A DNA stretch of 64,000 bases, taken from NCBI GenBank assembly GCA_022494885.1, contig JAGVSM010004231.1, forward strand, positions 248,001 to 312,000, read 5' to 3'. This DNA is from Micrasema longulum (lineage: Eukaryota > Arthropoda > Insecta > Trichoptera > Brachycentridae). The notes beneath the pieces are model-generated. The model saw only the letters and a program-made list of their open reading frames with translations, did no database searches and was not told the origin of the DNA. The position numbers and the translations under genes were made by a program. Positions 24,555 through 37,564 of the stretch are shown here, in pieces (within the stretch, counting starts at the first letter, position 1; each line of letters opens with the position of its first letter).

Positions 24555-24846
24555 ATTCAATGTTTTCAGAACCCCGTGTATGGGTAGTCCAACATGTTTT
24601 TTAAAAAAATACGTAGACCTCGAAAGGCGGTTTAGTTATTTGGGACTTGCATTTTATGTAGGTAATAAATACACATTACACACTCATAATTTATCGTACA
24701 TTTTCGAGCTTGGAGTACATGGCCTGCAGAATTATTGACGGTACCCATGTGGTTTAACTACCCGGAAGGCCGGATTAATACGTGTTATTATACTAGGTAA
24801 TATATCGCAGTTCAGTATATCTATCTAAAATCTAAGCTAATATATT

Positions 24847-24889
24847 TGATTACAGTTCCATTGCATCCGGTGATGGAACCGTAATCAAA
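24847..24889. repeat. 15-bp hairpin with 11-base loop
   Basis: TTGATTAC-A-GTTCCAT pairs with ATGGAAC-C-GTAATCAA across the loop TGCATCCGGTG; a single mismatch interrupts the stem. It stands alone without recognised repeat context. Confidence 0.6.
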
Positions 24890-27299
24890 CAAAATGTATT
24901 TTCCCCAATTTCGTTAATTTATTTTGCATTTAAGGAGTTTTTCATGTCCACAACTTAGGAATATTAATAATAATCAGCTTAAAGGCTTATGCGTTTTCCG
25001 CTAAATTTTGCATTGCACAACTTCTTTGATAATAGATTAAATTGTTGTCCATTATTTAATTAAGTTCTTTTCCCGTCAGCGCTTGGTTTCTATCTTCAAG
25101 AAAAGATGAGAATATACTAAGGAATTTTATCGAAACATCCATTACGTGAGCATTTAGGGGAATGAATTAAATTGCGTATTATTTATAATGTCAGCAGAGT
25201 ATGTCAAACATTCGTGTATATTGAAAGTTAGTCATGGTCATTTAGGTTGTGGAAAATGCAAGCCTAGTCCTAGGACCTGTGCCAGTGCCAGTGGGATGGC
25301 ATGCTGGACAACAGTAGGCACAAATAATAAACAACTCGAGCGAATAACGTCCTCCGTTGCAGTTTAGTGTGTCATATCCGGGCTGTGGTGACGGCTGACG
25401 GTTGATGGAGTGATGAAGCCATTTAATAATCAGCTTAGTGCTTTGTGCGCATCTTGCGGGAGTTTTCACCCACCACCCATTAGTTAGCATTCATTCTCTT
25501 TTATAATAGCGCCTTTTTTTAACAGTATCGCCCAGTGGCTCAAATAATGTGACATTTGACGATGAATATATTTTTAACACCAAATTTATTCATCCACCTT
25601 AATCCTTTGTACATAATTTTTTGGTGATTACCTTTTCAAACTTGTCTTTTAACGGATTTTTATAGAGTTTTAACACAAGCTTATTCGATATACATGTACA
25701 TGCATGTACATGCATGTACATGCATATATGTACGTCTATTTACTTAGCAGTGTCTTATGTAATAAAGTCATTATCGCCATGATGAATATCCGCAGCTGAT
25801 GGTTTACCAAATGCAGTATAGTTTTATCACCTGTTACATTAATATAATGTGATCAGCTTTACGCTTCAGCGGCCAGTTCAGGAACAATGAAATATTACAA
25901 AGTAAAAGCACTTTCAAAATATTTTTTTCTTGTCGACCTTGACAAGAATCGAACAAATAAATTGGAGGGTTAAAACTATATTATCTTGTTACTGACATTT
26001 TCAGTACCTAGTACCTAGTTTATTATACTAAATATAGTAGAAGATTTTTCCAATAACGTCAGCAATGTATTTAAGAATACAGGCATATAATATTTTTCAC
26101 TAGCGTTCGTAGTAGATTATATTCTAAAAATCTTAGTTTGTCCGCACTATCGGACATTCGACTCACTGTGCAGCGGCGGTGGTAACTGGTAACTGGTAAC
26201 ACGTTACACCACACGCGACTGGCGTCAGCAGATGTGTAATATGACTTTTAGTGTTTTAATGCGCCGGGAAGGTCGAAGGGAATGCTATGCTCCGATCTCC
26301 GAATGCCAATAATGCCGACAGGCTACTAGCCACTAGCTACTAGAGAGATTTTCAGGCAGAGGGAGCACCTTCTACGTCCGATCAATAGATCCGCGTCTAT
26401 ATTTAACGGCACCTTTGTTTAGATAATTTTTATTTCTGCACTCCCTGAACCATTTTTCTTTACAGATGATCGCGGATGGCGCCAAGAGAAGAAGAGAAGG
26501 AACGTAATAAATATTATGTTCCAAGCCAGATTCCGCGTGCGCGCTCATGTAACCTTGCTTCGCAAGTTTATTTTTATTTGCAGAGCTGCACATTATTAAG
26601 TCGCTATTTTCAGCCTCAATCTGTTTCTAGGAAGATAAAAAAGTGTTTTCTCAATTCATGTGTGCAGTCTTTGTAATATTTCATTTTCTTTCAACGCTAC
26701 GTGCTGTGCATGTTTTCATAACTTTCGACGCGAATTCAAAGCCAACATCGTAGTATCTGTATAAAAATATTTTCCTTGGTATTTAAGCTCCGCCCCATTT
26801 ATCTATGCACACATTAATATGTTGATGAATAATATATACGAGTGAGTGTTATCAGCGACGTGTATTTTTGTCAACAGTTTTTTTTCGTTTTGCATCGAGT
26901 CATTATTCGATAAGGCCTATTTTTTTAAACATTACGCGATATATATTTTGGAAAACAAACAGTTTCGCTGTAGATGAAAGGCGTATTTTCCCTTTATCTT
27001 CAATACGCGAATGTGTTATGCAGTAAAGTCCGTTCAAATCTTAATTGGCTTATGTTTATTTGTGCATGACAGCAAGTTTTCAAATAAAATATTCTAGTGT
27101 GCGCTCTAATACAAACGAAATTTGTGTGTTTATTTGGTTCACTGACAGACACTTATACATCAATATAGACCATTAGACATTCGAACGCACGCTCTGTTCA
27201 TCATTTCTGCTAAAAATACGCCAACCGCGTTTCAATTTAAATCTTCTAATTATGAAAAAAGAATTGTAAAAAGTCTGAATATTCATCATGTTTTTAATA
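24890..27299. other. Interval with a small palindromic tandem, otherwise unrecognised
   Basis: 25692-25728 holds a short tandem of the palindromic unit ACATGTACATGC. 26150-26480 is less AT-rich and includes a GGTAACT triplet repeat, but no ORF or splice pattern supports a gene. The remainder is AT-rich. Confidence 0.45.
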
Positions 27300-27530
27300 T
27301 ATTTAAATGTTTGTAGACGACAGGCTGGATTTCACTCCCCTACTTTTATTGCAATAGGGAGGTAAAAACTTTTGTGAGAAGGGAATATGGAATTCTACGC
27401 ATTCACGGGGCGTATGACCTGTCATTGGCTGGTCTAAGTGGCCAATTTACACACTTTGTGTAACATTCACCATTTTTCTTATGTTTAAACATCCACATTT
27501 TCTCAACCTTCCGTTTGCTGGGTTTGGTTT
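27300..27530 (+). repeat. Dispersed repeat R-B, copy 1
   Basis: The blocks AATGTTTGTAGAC, CTGGATTTCAC, GAGAAGGGA.ATGGAA, CATTGGCTGGT and TTTACACACT occur in this order and recur at 59425-59645 with the same spacing. A weaker piece (CATTGGCTGGTTTACACACT) is near 38630. The class is unknown. Confidence 0.65.
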
Positions 27531-29408
27531 ATTTTACAAAACAGCCGAGGAAATGTGGATGTTTCAGCATTGGTAGATAACAAATTTAGTGTCGATATTA
27601 CTTGAGAATTTAGCTTGACACATAATGTGGATGTTTCATTGCAGTTCTTACATCCTGGCAATATCTGATGTAAGGTGCGAAACAATATGCATTATGTAAC
27701 ATCGGGTGTCTGTAGATTGTAATCACCTTGTACCGTGCAGAGCACGCAACACACTGACGCGGTGTACAGGCAGTACAGTGTTCAGTATACACACACTCAC
27801 ACAATACACGCGTCCGTATCGTTGATCTCGTGAACTGCGAAAAATTAAATTCAAGGCCACCCCGAGCTCGTATCAAGGAGGTCGATGACTTTTACCAGAT
27901 AATTGCAATCTTTATCCACTATATAAATATTCGCTATGTGCATGTAGGTATATGGACATTTATGTGCATGTGTGATTTACATAAAGACAGGGGCGTATCG
28001 AAAATTCGGTTGGCGTCTTATGCAACAATCACTCAAATTATTATTGTCAAACAACTTCCAGAAAAAAATGTTTCTTACAATGTCGAGCTGTTTTTTTGTT
28101 GTAAATGTGAAATTCCCGTTTTGCAGTGTGTTCTTTTTTGTAAAATATTAAAACAGAATGAATATTTCATTAAACTTTTCAACATATCGACACCTGCTAC
28201 GTATAATATCGTAACCCACGAAACGCAATTTAACAGAAGGGTTTAAATATATTTTTGCCCATTATAAGTCTAAAATATAAACCGATTAAAAAAAAAAGGT
28301 ATGTAAATTTGTTTTTATACCCTTTTCATTTAAGCTTACAGAAAATATTTAATGTTTTGCGTTTTTTGTAAAAATGCACAACGATATCGTACTTCGGAAA
28401 ATATGTTAAGTGAAATATCGTATGAATGCCACACAACATTGTGCATCGGGATTATTTGAAATATATTGAATGTGTAACATACGATAATTATTCTTTACTT
28501 ACAAACGATGTATATAACCGTAAGAAGTGCTAACGATAGTATACTTATTCTGTATATTATAACAAATAGAAAATATTAGTATTACAATCATACAAATGTT
28601 ATATAATAACCTGGTTTGTTTAATCAAGTATTTTTCTGTCTGTCATGCATATGTGAACTTTGGTTATTATACGATGAATCTGTTATTAGAGTTTCAATTG
28701 TACGCTGTGTCGATTAAGTTTCCAAGGCTAAATCACATTTCTGTGCTCTAGTTAGCTTAATTTTTTTTTGCATAAGCTGGATTCATTTGAACAAATATGC
28801 ATAAAATTTATGCCATTAAAAAAATAAAAACAATGCACGCGGTGACATCCGTCTAGTCCGGAGAACACAATTGTAACTAATACTTACGCCGCTTCCGGTT
28901 ATCTCTTTCGTCCCGCGAAAATTACCGTAAGGGTTCATTAAATAGGATACGCATCCCAAAAAACGGTAACTAATTGCTAAATATTATATTTTTTTCATTG
29001 TAATTAAAATCCAAGCGTCTTATAATAGACAAAATTGACGTTTCGCTGTCCCGTTTTCCCCCCCTCAAAAGTGAACAGATTTTTTTATTTTTTATACAGA
29101 GTATCAGAATAAAATTTTGTGTATCGGTATGTTTTGTGTTTTTCAAAAATAGCTATATTTTGTATACAGTGCGCCCGAAGACAGCAGATAAACACTTACA
29201 AAACTTTACTTCGTAATTCTTTCATGTAACCATAGAAACAGACGCACCCGGAACCCTCTAAATTTATGACACTTAATTCATGCTCAAACGCTGTCTTGCT
29301 CTACGCCTATTTAGTCATTTTTTAACCGCCACCTGGGTCTTGATGTGAGCTTGATATTTTATTCGAAACCAAATGTCTGTGAAAAAGATTGTGTAATTTT
29401 CCGTTGAT
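27531..29408. other. AT-rich interval, nothing recognised
   Basis: A plus-strand frame of 138 codons (27830-28246) has noise-like composition and no recognised domain. A short GC-richer patch at 27700-27880 has no gene evidence. Confidence 0.4.
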
Positions 29409-29652
29409 AAGTAGGAACCTAGTACTTGTTTATAATTAAATTCCAAAACTTTAAATAACCCGTTTTCAAATATTGAATTGAAGTAGGTACCTAGGTACTT
29501 GTTTATGGTCGAATACCAAAACATTATATAATGAACTTTCAAATATAGAATTCTTTTTGCAAATGTCAAACTCTGCTCTTCTTACCACCAGGGGCGCATT
29601 GTATTTGGGAATGCGGTTTTCAAAAATGTATAGAATGTCAATTTATATTATT
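29409..29652 (+). repeat. Dispersed repeat R-A, copy 2
   Basis: Same block order and same internal duplication as 10719-10977, including GTAGGTACCTA..AGGTACTTG between the two units and GCAAATGTCAAACTCTGCTC after them. The shared duplication shows it predates dispersal. Confidence 0.7.
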
Positions 29653-30354
29653 TTAATATTAACAAAAATCCAGTAAAATAAATAAATGGGTAGAAATTAT
29701 AAAGAATTTAAGGAAATAATCTGATTGGGATCCAACAAACATTGGTTCAACAAACTTCTTTTGTACACTAAAAAATAACATCTTCATATTTTTTTATTAT
29801 ATGCATTCTCGTCGAATGCAACCCTGGTGATGGATATAAAAAACATTAACGCTCCCATTTTTTTTTCTACTTAATAAATTCAAGATTTTAATAGCTATAA
29901 ATATGCTCGTGGCAAAGATCTACATTTAGCTGAAAACCGCTCGTAAATCACACACATACGAATATTGCCTTATATATATATATAGAAGAAGATAGATAGA
30001 TTATCGTTTCGAAGTCATCCGAACCTGATACACCGTGATCACTCACACTCGTGCATATTCAAATAATTATTATACATCCTATGACAAACAACGCCAACGC
30101 CAACGGTGTAAAACTCGTGTAAGTATGATATTATTATTATCATCTGGGCACCAAAAATAATGATACTCGACCTTTCAACAAATGAATGAATATGTTGACC
30201 TTCTAAAATGACGTTATCGTGAACGTTGTTGACTTCATTTATAGGGTAGACCAGGATGAATTCGAGCAATTGATTCTTAATCAAATAAAAATAATTGTAA
30301 ACATAACAAGGTACATAAAATACTATTTTAAAAAGCTACAATAATTGATATGTC
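29653..30354. other. AT-rich interval, nothing recognised
   Basis: A short AT dinucleotide run lies near 29975; otherwise nothing is supported. Confidence 0.45.
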
Positions 30355-30720
30355 AAATCTGCATAGTGGTTACAGCGTTCGACTAACAGGGTGACTTCCA
30401 TTTCCGATTCTCAATAGGGGTCGATATAAAATATTTATCCATAAAGTGTTTTCACACCAAAATCTTTCCGATTGACAGTCTGACTCTACATAACGAGTTA
30501 AATAAGCTGTAAAGTAATACTGACTACAAAACAAGTTAATACAATTTTATAATGATTTCTTCATTGCAATTTTTTGTTGCAGTAATGACTTTTAGGGTCA
30601 TTATGTTTCATAGTTTCATTGAAATCGGTGAAATCATGTGAAATATAAAACTGATCATCTTGCTTTGTAAAATAAATAATCGAGATACGCTGAGATTGGC
30701 GTAGATGTGTATTTAGTAGT
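30355..30720 (+). mobile_element. Degraded tRNA-derived SINE, interrupted
   Basis: An A-box-like head (ATAGTGGTTACAGCG) and a weak B box are followed, after unrelated sequence, by the family's 3' block CTGATCATCTTGC..ATCGAGATACGCTGAGATTGGCGTA near 30650-30715. It matches the block after AGACTGATC in the copy at 2993-3246. Order and strand fit one old, interrupted copy. Confidence 0.5.
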
Positions 30721-31570
30721 TTTGCTACGCTTTTATCTTTTTTTAGCTCAATTAAATTTAAAGACAATATCCTGTTGAATCGACGTGCATCGCAATTTCT
30801 TATAAATCTATCTCCGACGTAACTCAAAAGTCCAATTTCCTACTCCATACTGGACTTACCCTCCACTAACTTAGCCTCGTTCCACGCTATTTTTCTAAGT
30901 TAGAAAGGTACTAAATAGTATGTGCTATAGGTAAATTACATTTTTTTAAAATTTTATTTACACGAAAATAATTTAAGTATAAAATTATCGAAAAACAAGT
31001 TGTTATCCCACATGATAGTGTATAAGTTTTGCACTTCCAAGTATTTGGAGCTCAGTAGGGTCTGTTCTTGTCCGGAGAATTGAATCCTGTACCTCCTGTG
31101 GTGTGAAAGTGTGAACTGTGAACGTGTGAACCCGAGATGTAGTCGGAGCCGAGTTGCGTGCGGCTGTTGACTCGCGAAATAAGACATTAATTTAAGTGTT
31201 CGTTATCAGCTCTGTTGTTGGCCAGAAACTGAGTGGGCCGAGTAGGTCATATTTGGTCTATGTGTTGTTTTATCACTATTTGCTGCATATGCGTAGTGCG
31301 TAGTGGTAGAGACGTACAGAGGACCTCATCGTTAAATATAATTGATTTCACATTTCAATATATATTGACGAGTTTAAATGGAAAATGATGTAACTTGATA
31401 TTTTTTAGCAAAATATTGCTGGACTGAATTTTTCGCATTTAAAATCCCTTACCCATCGTGCTTTTGGACTTTTTTATATGATTTTTGACATTATGTATTT
31501 GTTTGTGCTAAACCTCGTAATTTCCCTAATTTTGCACAGTGATAATTATTAATTTGGAGCTCTGTTTGCA
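30721..31570. other. No gene recognised
   Basis: 31040-31330 is less AT-rich than its surroundings, but no open frame or splice pattern supports an exon. Confidence 0.4.
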
Positions 31571-33306
31571 AGATGCACTAACGAGTATTTAGACAAAAAA
31601 ACCGGTCACAGCAGATAATAAGAAAGTTCCTTAAAAGACCTCGTTAAACCTATTTATTGTTCTTCATGTTAGGTTACCGGTCCATCTAACGGCAGTCATT
31701 GAAATTCCCCCACTCTCGTCCCTTGTCCAGGAGTCAGTTGAAATCCAAGCGTTATCAGAGGCACGCGTTTTAATTCTAGGCGCTTTCATTTTACGGACAA
31801 GTTTCTCTTGCTATTTTGTACTAGTGTGATAAGGTTTTTTTAAAACTTTTGAACGTGAAAGATAACAGTATGCAATTTATTTTAAGATATGTTTTTTTTT
31901 TAATTTTCCGCTTATTTAGTATACCTATTTTGATATTAAATTTATTTACAAAATTTTCAGAGATTAGGGTTTTTGTTTATATGTCTTATCTTGTCCAGCA
32001 ATATCTTACTTACAGAAATAAAGTTCAAACTTTTTACAGTTATATTCCGTAATAAAATCTTCCGCCCACTTCCGCCATTTTGTTCTTTAAGACTCCAAAG
32101 TTAATGCGTTGAAAGGGTATATTTTTTCAAACAAGTCATTTTTATTATATTTCCTGATTCTTAAAAAAACTGCCAAAAATTTTACTAAAAATGAATTTTT
32201 TGACATTTTTAAAGAATTTAAAGGGAAAAAAGTCGAAGAACAATTTTCGTCTGTGGAAGAAAAAATTGTAGAAATGACTAAATGTCCAGATGACGAAAAA
32301 TATGTTTTAGTCGTACTTTGAGGTGTTTTAAGTGCCAATTTCAAAAATTAACAGCCTCTAGTTTCAAAGAGGATCGTTTTTTGCATATATTGAAAAATGG
32401 CTGACATATTTTATTGAACTGCCTTACTGGTCAGCAGAACCCATACAGAAACCACGTCGGTAATTTAAAGCATTTAAAAAGCTAAGCGATGGATGATATT
32501 CTCAAGTCGGGATTTGGGAATACCAATGACGGCAACACATCAAGAAGAGTTTTTGCAAACCCAAAATACTCTTCACAAATCACCGACATTAATTTAGATT
32601 TAACCAAACAATTTAAAGTTGTCTTAGAAGTGATTTCGAGCGGTTACAGCGTTGATGCTAAAAAAAAATGACATTTTTGCCAAGAAAACAGCAAAAATGT
32701 ACACAAATTTGCATGGTTGGCATCTCATGTCACCAACTATACACACAATTTTGATACATGGCGCCAAATTCATATAGCATGCAATCTTACCCAACGGCCA
32801 CTTATCGCAGGAGGCAGCTAAAGCCCGCAACTAGCATTTCTGACAATACTGACAGAAATTTGCATGAATGTTTTCACAAGTCGATTTGGAACAGAGATGT
32901 ATTGAATAGACTGCTATTAGTTCAGACCCATATTTATCAAGTTGAAACCACGGTGGCAGAAAAAACTTAGCCATTTTCGTAAGAGGCTGTAAATCTGATG
33001 AATATAAGTACACCTCCCTTACCTCCAACTGCAGAAGATCTCAAAAATATAAAAGACGACGAAGAAGAAGATGACAACGAACAGTTTGAGTCTGATTGAA
33101 TGTATTTTTTAGTATAATTTGATACTGATTCCCCAATTCTACATAAAATATCTTCAAAAATTAGAAAAAAAAGAATCTTACAAAAGTAATTTGTACTTTT
33201 TTTTTATCGAATTATGATCAAATATTGTATTTCATATAGTTTAATTGCCAAAAAACGCTATAAATATTTGTGACCGGTTTTTCTATACAAATACTCGTAT
33301 GTGCGA
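31571..33306 (+). mobile_element. TIR element carrying a second uncharacterised ORF family
   Basis: The left end GCACTAACGAGTATTT then AAAAACCGGTCACA (to 31611) is mirrored on the right by TGTGACCGGTTTTT (from 33270) then AAATACTCGTATGTGC (to 33306). These form an imperfect inverted repeat of about 38 bases. The 1.7-kb interior contains decayed plus-strand coding sequence of a repeated arthropod family. GAT adjoins both outer ends and may be a short target duplication; this is weak. Confidence 0.6.
32100..33100 (+). pseudogene. Broken ORF of an unassigned multicopy arthropod family
   Basis: Fragments in shifting frames read FTKNEFFDIFKEF and later EEKIVEMTKCPDDEK. Then come GFGNTNDGNTSRRVFANP, VVLEVISSGY, FAKKTAKMYTNLHGW, PTIHTILIHGAKFI, LPNGHLSQEAAKARN, SSDPYLSS and an acidic/basic C-terminal tail. 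From memory, GNTNDGNTARRFF, SSG, KVLIHG and LSEEAQEARNKD characterise a repeated family in aphid and other arthropod genomes with no function I can name. Several stops and shifts make this copy non-functional. It lies between the inverted repeats at 31571-31611 and 33270-33306. Confidence 0.5.
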
Positions 33307-34505
33307 TGTGAGTATAACTGTTCTAATCAAGAACATTTTTAAACTTTGTACCACCTACATATTGTACATATTTATTTACATTAGCAAATTTTGCTATTCA
33401 TTTGTAGTCTGTGTGATAATTAAAAAAATAAAAAAGCCTGTAATTTCTTATTACTTCATTTATTTACAAAATTGTATTTTATATACTTGCAAAAGCTGTA
33501 TGTGTATTGTCCTGGAACTTCAGTCGTCTTTTTAATCTTCAGTGCATATTTACGAGTATAATATGTAAAGATAGAAGTCATGCAAACCGAGCTTGTTATA
33601 TGTATGCGTACTATTTTTATTTTCTTGTTCATATTGGTCTGTTTGAACATATTTCGGGACCCATCAAAATTGAATTCGACGTTTCTCGGAATTTGTACAA
33701 ATTTGGTTGCAAACAAGCTTCGCTTATCGTGTTTATTCAAGGCCATTGTGTCACCGTATCAGCTTTGTACGCCACAACCATTGATATAATCGTGTTGATA
33801 AATTGCAAGGTTTCTTACAAAGATAGCTCGTTACAATTATTATAATTAATACCTAATCGCTCTATGCACAGCTACATCCAACCGAAAGGTACTTGAACTT
33901 CACATTTCCCGCTTGAATTTAATGAAGTGTATGCAGCAATGTTACATCATAGGAAGATAACTATTATAGGTATATATTGCCAGTTTGTATAGTACGGTAA
34001 ACATTTTATCTTGTAATATGAGATAGTATTTTTTGAATTTAGCAATGTAATATTTTAATAATTTAATATGCACATTAGTTGAAGTGTGTTGACGCGAGAT
34101 AAACACTATTATCTCTTTTTGAATTATAAAAAAATGATGATTCTTTGAAAATCGATATACATCTAAAAACATGATAATAATATTTTATTGTTTTAAAATA
34201 AATCCGTTTTCCCTAATAAGTAATTTTGGAATACGAGTACTATGAAAATGTTATGATGGCGTATTCTACAATAATATCAAATATTGTTTTTTCTTCTTTT
34301 GGAGTACCATTATTCTGCTTCGTCTCCCCTTCAATTTTGGTTAAATGTGTGTTTCATTTTTTTCAATTAGAATATAATTGCTTTTTTTCTTTACCCACGA
34401 ATATTAAACATTATTTCAATAGTCCTGTTATTGGCTGACAAAGTATTAACATCATAAAAAAGTATATGAGGAGTACTTTGTTGCCTGATAAAAAATATAT
34501 CTAGC
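33307..34505. other. AT-rich interval, nothing recognised
   Basis: Overlapping short ORFs on both strands look random in composition. No repeat boundary was supported. Confidence 0.4.
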
Positions 34506-35075
34506 CTAAGATTTCTCATTTCCCGGGTGTTTTACGATCCCGGGACCCGGGAATGAAAAAAAAAACAAATTTTCCGGGTTTTCCCGGGAACTGGGAATCT
34601 ACGAAAATTGCATTATTGCCTTTAAAAGAGGCGCCGCGGACGGCCAAAAGACCGTATGAATGGACAAAATAAAAAATAACAAACGTGTTAGTAAACATAT
34701 TTTTTTGATCACAAACAAAAACTCAAATGAAAGTCTACGAAACTGTTTGCTTATTGTTTAGCAAAATAGGCCTTTTGACATGTTAAGTCTTAACCCCTTG
34801 TCGAAAAGCTAACTTCTAATTTGACTAGCGAAAAAACTCTTTCACTCTCTGTGGAAGTTGGTTTCACAGATAATAAAGCTCTATAAACAATTCGGAGCTC
34901 GTTTTCCGGAGTTCTCAAATAATTTAAAATCGTCGTTTGATTTTCATAAATGTTTTCGCGTTTTTGGAACTTTCTTACGATCTATACTTATAGTTTCATT
35001 TAAAAAAAACTAAACTTAAAATTTCCTGGGATCGGGATCGATAATTTTCCCGGGTTCCCGAGGGAAAGAAACTGT
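34506..35075. repeat. CCCGGG-rich termini of a possible degraded hAT-like element
   Basis: A dense cluster of TTCCCGGG and CCCGGGAA palindromes at 34521-34600 has a second cluster at 35025-35066, with AT-rich sequence between. Such runs of CCCGGGAAAA are frequent at hAT-type MITE ends, but no clean terminus or duplication is visible. Confidence 0.3.
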
Positions 35076-35289
35076 AATCTAGCCGCTTCGGAGAAAAATA
35101 AAAATATTTCGTCTTCTGCTTGTTTCCATCCACTTAGCTTTTTTTCTTATTCTCCGTTCCGCATTCAAATCCAAATCAATGGATCAAATCTAGCAAGTTC
35201 ATAATATAAATTTTCAAAAAACTGTTTCAAGGGACAGAGAAGTTTGGTAACTTGACAGATTTAAAAAAAAAAGTATTTTGTTGTTTCAG

Positions 35290-35513
35290 GAACGACATTT
35301 AGGGCGCATAAGCTGATCTTGGCGGCGTGCAGTAAACACTTCCAGGAACTGTTCGCCGCGGCGCCCCCCAGCCATGCCGGCCCTTGCTACGTTATCCTGG
35401 AGGCCACTAGCGCCGCCAACATGGCCGCCCTGTTGGAGTTCATGTACAAAGGCGAGGTACACGTCAGCCAGGAGGCGCTCTCTGGCTTCCTCAAGAGCGC
35501 AGAGAGTCTGCAG
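35290..35513 (+). CDS. chinmo: chinmo coding exon: second part of the BTB domain
   Basis: The exon is bounded by TTTCAG before 35290 and GTATTT after 35513. Its first two bases (GA) finish a split codon, and 74 codons follow without a stop, ending in phase 0. It encodes TTFRAHKLILAACSKHFQELF, then AAPPSHAGPCYVILEATSAAN and MAALLEFMYKGEVHVSQEAL, ending FLKSAESLQ. This is BTB from the strand before helix A2 to the end of the domain, the dimerisation module of BTB-ZF transcription factors. EFMYKGEVHVSQEAL and LKSAESLQ match Drosophila Chinmo as remembered. Chinmo is a nuclear temporal-identity factor in neurons and also supports testis and imaginal growth. The preceding exon, with the FCLKWN part of the BTB, was not found in the window. 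Confidence 0.9.
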
Positions 35514-37559
35514 GTATTTGCTTTCTTTTTCTGATATGATTGCAGTCGGTGCCGCACGCAACTACTCTAGCTCAGTATCAGGCATAGAAGAAACTTTCAC
35601 ATTCTATCACTTTTTCACAATGTTTTCAATAATCCCACTTCGCCTGTTTATCTAGGAGAGCTCTCCCAACCTCTATCACAACGTGAGCTTTCTCTTCGTT
35701 TTAGTAATGAGACCTTTCAATACCCTTTCACCGCTCTATTTTATTATTGCCTCTTTCACGGTAGTAGCTTCTCAATTGTGTAATTATCTATCCACTAATG
35801 TCTTTATTTACATTTAAATCACTATTGAAATATCACTATCCGAATATTTGAGTTTTTCCTTTCCTCTCCTTTTTTCTTCCCACTTTTACCCTCTTTTCTT
35901 CTTATTGTATAGTGTGCAATCGACTTTTTTTTTTCTCTTCAAAATAAAAATTATGTGTGTTTTGTTTCATAATCACATTAAAAGTATATTTCTTACGATT
36001 TGTTCATATTTGCCATTTGTTTTCTCAAATCAAATAATTTGGGCATGTACGAAGAAAAAAAAACACTAATATTTAAATGGAAATAAGGTGTGTCATGTGC
36101 CAAGTGATTTTATGGAAATGTGGAACAATTATTCAGAATATTAAAAAAACCAACGATGGAAATGTAGTTATGTTAAAGCCTTAAAAGGGTTCAAATAAAT
36201 AAAAATTGATGATTTAGCAAGTTTGGGTTTTTTTTATTTAAGTATTCATCAAAGTCAGTTTTCTTGCATAACACAATGGAGACATTATAGTTCCTATGCA
36301 TACCGCTCTTGTTTTTTCACATTATTTTTAATATTGTACGCAGCTCGGTAGTAGCTTCATTGTGAACAGAACTTGACTTGGCAATATCAAAGCTGCTCTC
36401 TTATTGATCTTGTTTTAAGTAAAGTTGCTTTTAAAATAACTATTTCAATACTCAAAAGCATTCGTTCGATTTTAAATGGTATGTTTACTATATTTTTTTT
36501 TCTCTTATGTAAATTATAAATAATCAAGGTAGGTAAATAGCGTATATTAGATTGTTTTCGAAAGTTAAGAAGATATTTTCTCGTGGTAATACTGCGGATA
36601 AGTATACGAGTTGTTTAATATCAAAGAGTAGATTAGGTTTATTTACAGGTAAAAAATCTGTAATAAAAAAAATACAGATTCCCGTTTATTTTATTTTGGG
36701 ATTGTTGATAAAATTATTTACATGCATTTATTTTTTTTGTGCAAATCTTCAAAAAAATTACGAATTGTAGTTGTTGATGCTATAAAACTGTAACGGGTTG
36801 TGGCTCCGGATCAGGAGGTTCAAAGTTCGAACCCTATTCTACCACAGCTTGTTTCCTATTTTTCCAATTCGGTTATTTACGACTGTAAGATAATGTTGTC
36901 CCAAAATTGAAAAAAAAAATCTAAAAAAATGTATGTAGTGTCAGATGGCAAACAGTGTAACAAAAAACTTTTTTTTTAATTTTAGAAAAATCTGTATTTA
37001 TTCATTGAACAATTTTCTAACAGTAAATCAATACTTTATTTTTTACCTTAATTTTACTAAAAATAAACAATATAAAACATGCTTGTGAATTATAAAAACT
37101 AACCTCATAATGTAATTGAGACACATTTTGTAGATATTTATTTCTACCGGCATATTGCAACCATTGTACAAATTCTACAATGTGTTTTGTTTTTATGAGA
37201 AAAATAAGAAATCAAATAAAATAAATGATTTTCTAAAGTCGCTTGTTACCCTGTTCCCCAGATTTGGAGGGCCTAAGAGGGTATGAAAATTATTTGCTTT
37301 TAATAAAAAAAAATGATTAGAACAACTAGTAGGTAAGCTTGTTTTATTTATTAAACGGCTTTCAAACAAAATGTATTTTAAGGAAAAATAATCACCAAAT
37401 TATTTCAAAATATCAACGAAATGACCTTTTTTTTAAAGTAGCTTCTTCACACCAACAAAAACAATATTTTGCAATTATCACAAAAATCATGAATACTGGT
37501 GTCGAATTGGCGTTTGCGGATATTGAATTCGCATTTGCTGTGGAAAAATCATTATTGCA
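35514..37559 (+). other. chinmo intron, first part
   Basis: Intronic A/T-rich DNA. A tRNA-like head with a B box (GTTCGAACCC) lies at about 36783-36846 and may be an old SINE. No other repeat boundary was recognised. Confidence 0.5.
36783..36846 (+). mobile_element. tRNA-like SINE head, degraded
   Basis: An A-box-like GTAACGGGTTGTGGCTC is followed at tRNA-like spacing by AGTTCGAACCCT, a good B box. No body shared with the other SINEs here was seen. Confidence 0.35.
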
Positions 37560-37564
37560 ATTGG

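Noticed and set aside
24240..24560. 106-codon minus-strand ORF made of FIHS repeats
   Set aside because: Translation of the tetranucleotide array; no gene.
27830..28246. 138-codon plus-strand ORF
   Set aside because: Composition resembles random AT-rich translation; no motif, no splice or promoter context.
1..35289. First BTB exon of chinmo (FCLKWN..LADV part)
   Set aside because: Looked for a frame with these residues ending in phase 1 before a GT; none could be supported by eye, so it was not annotated.
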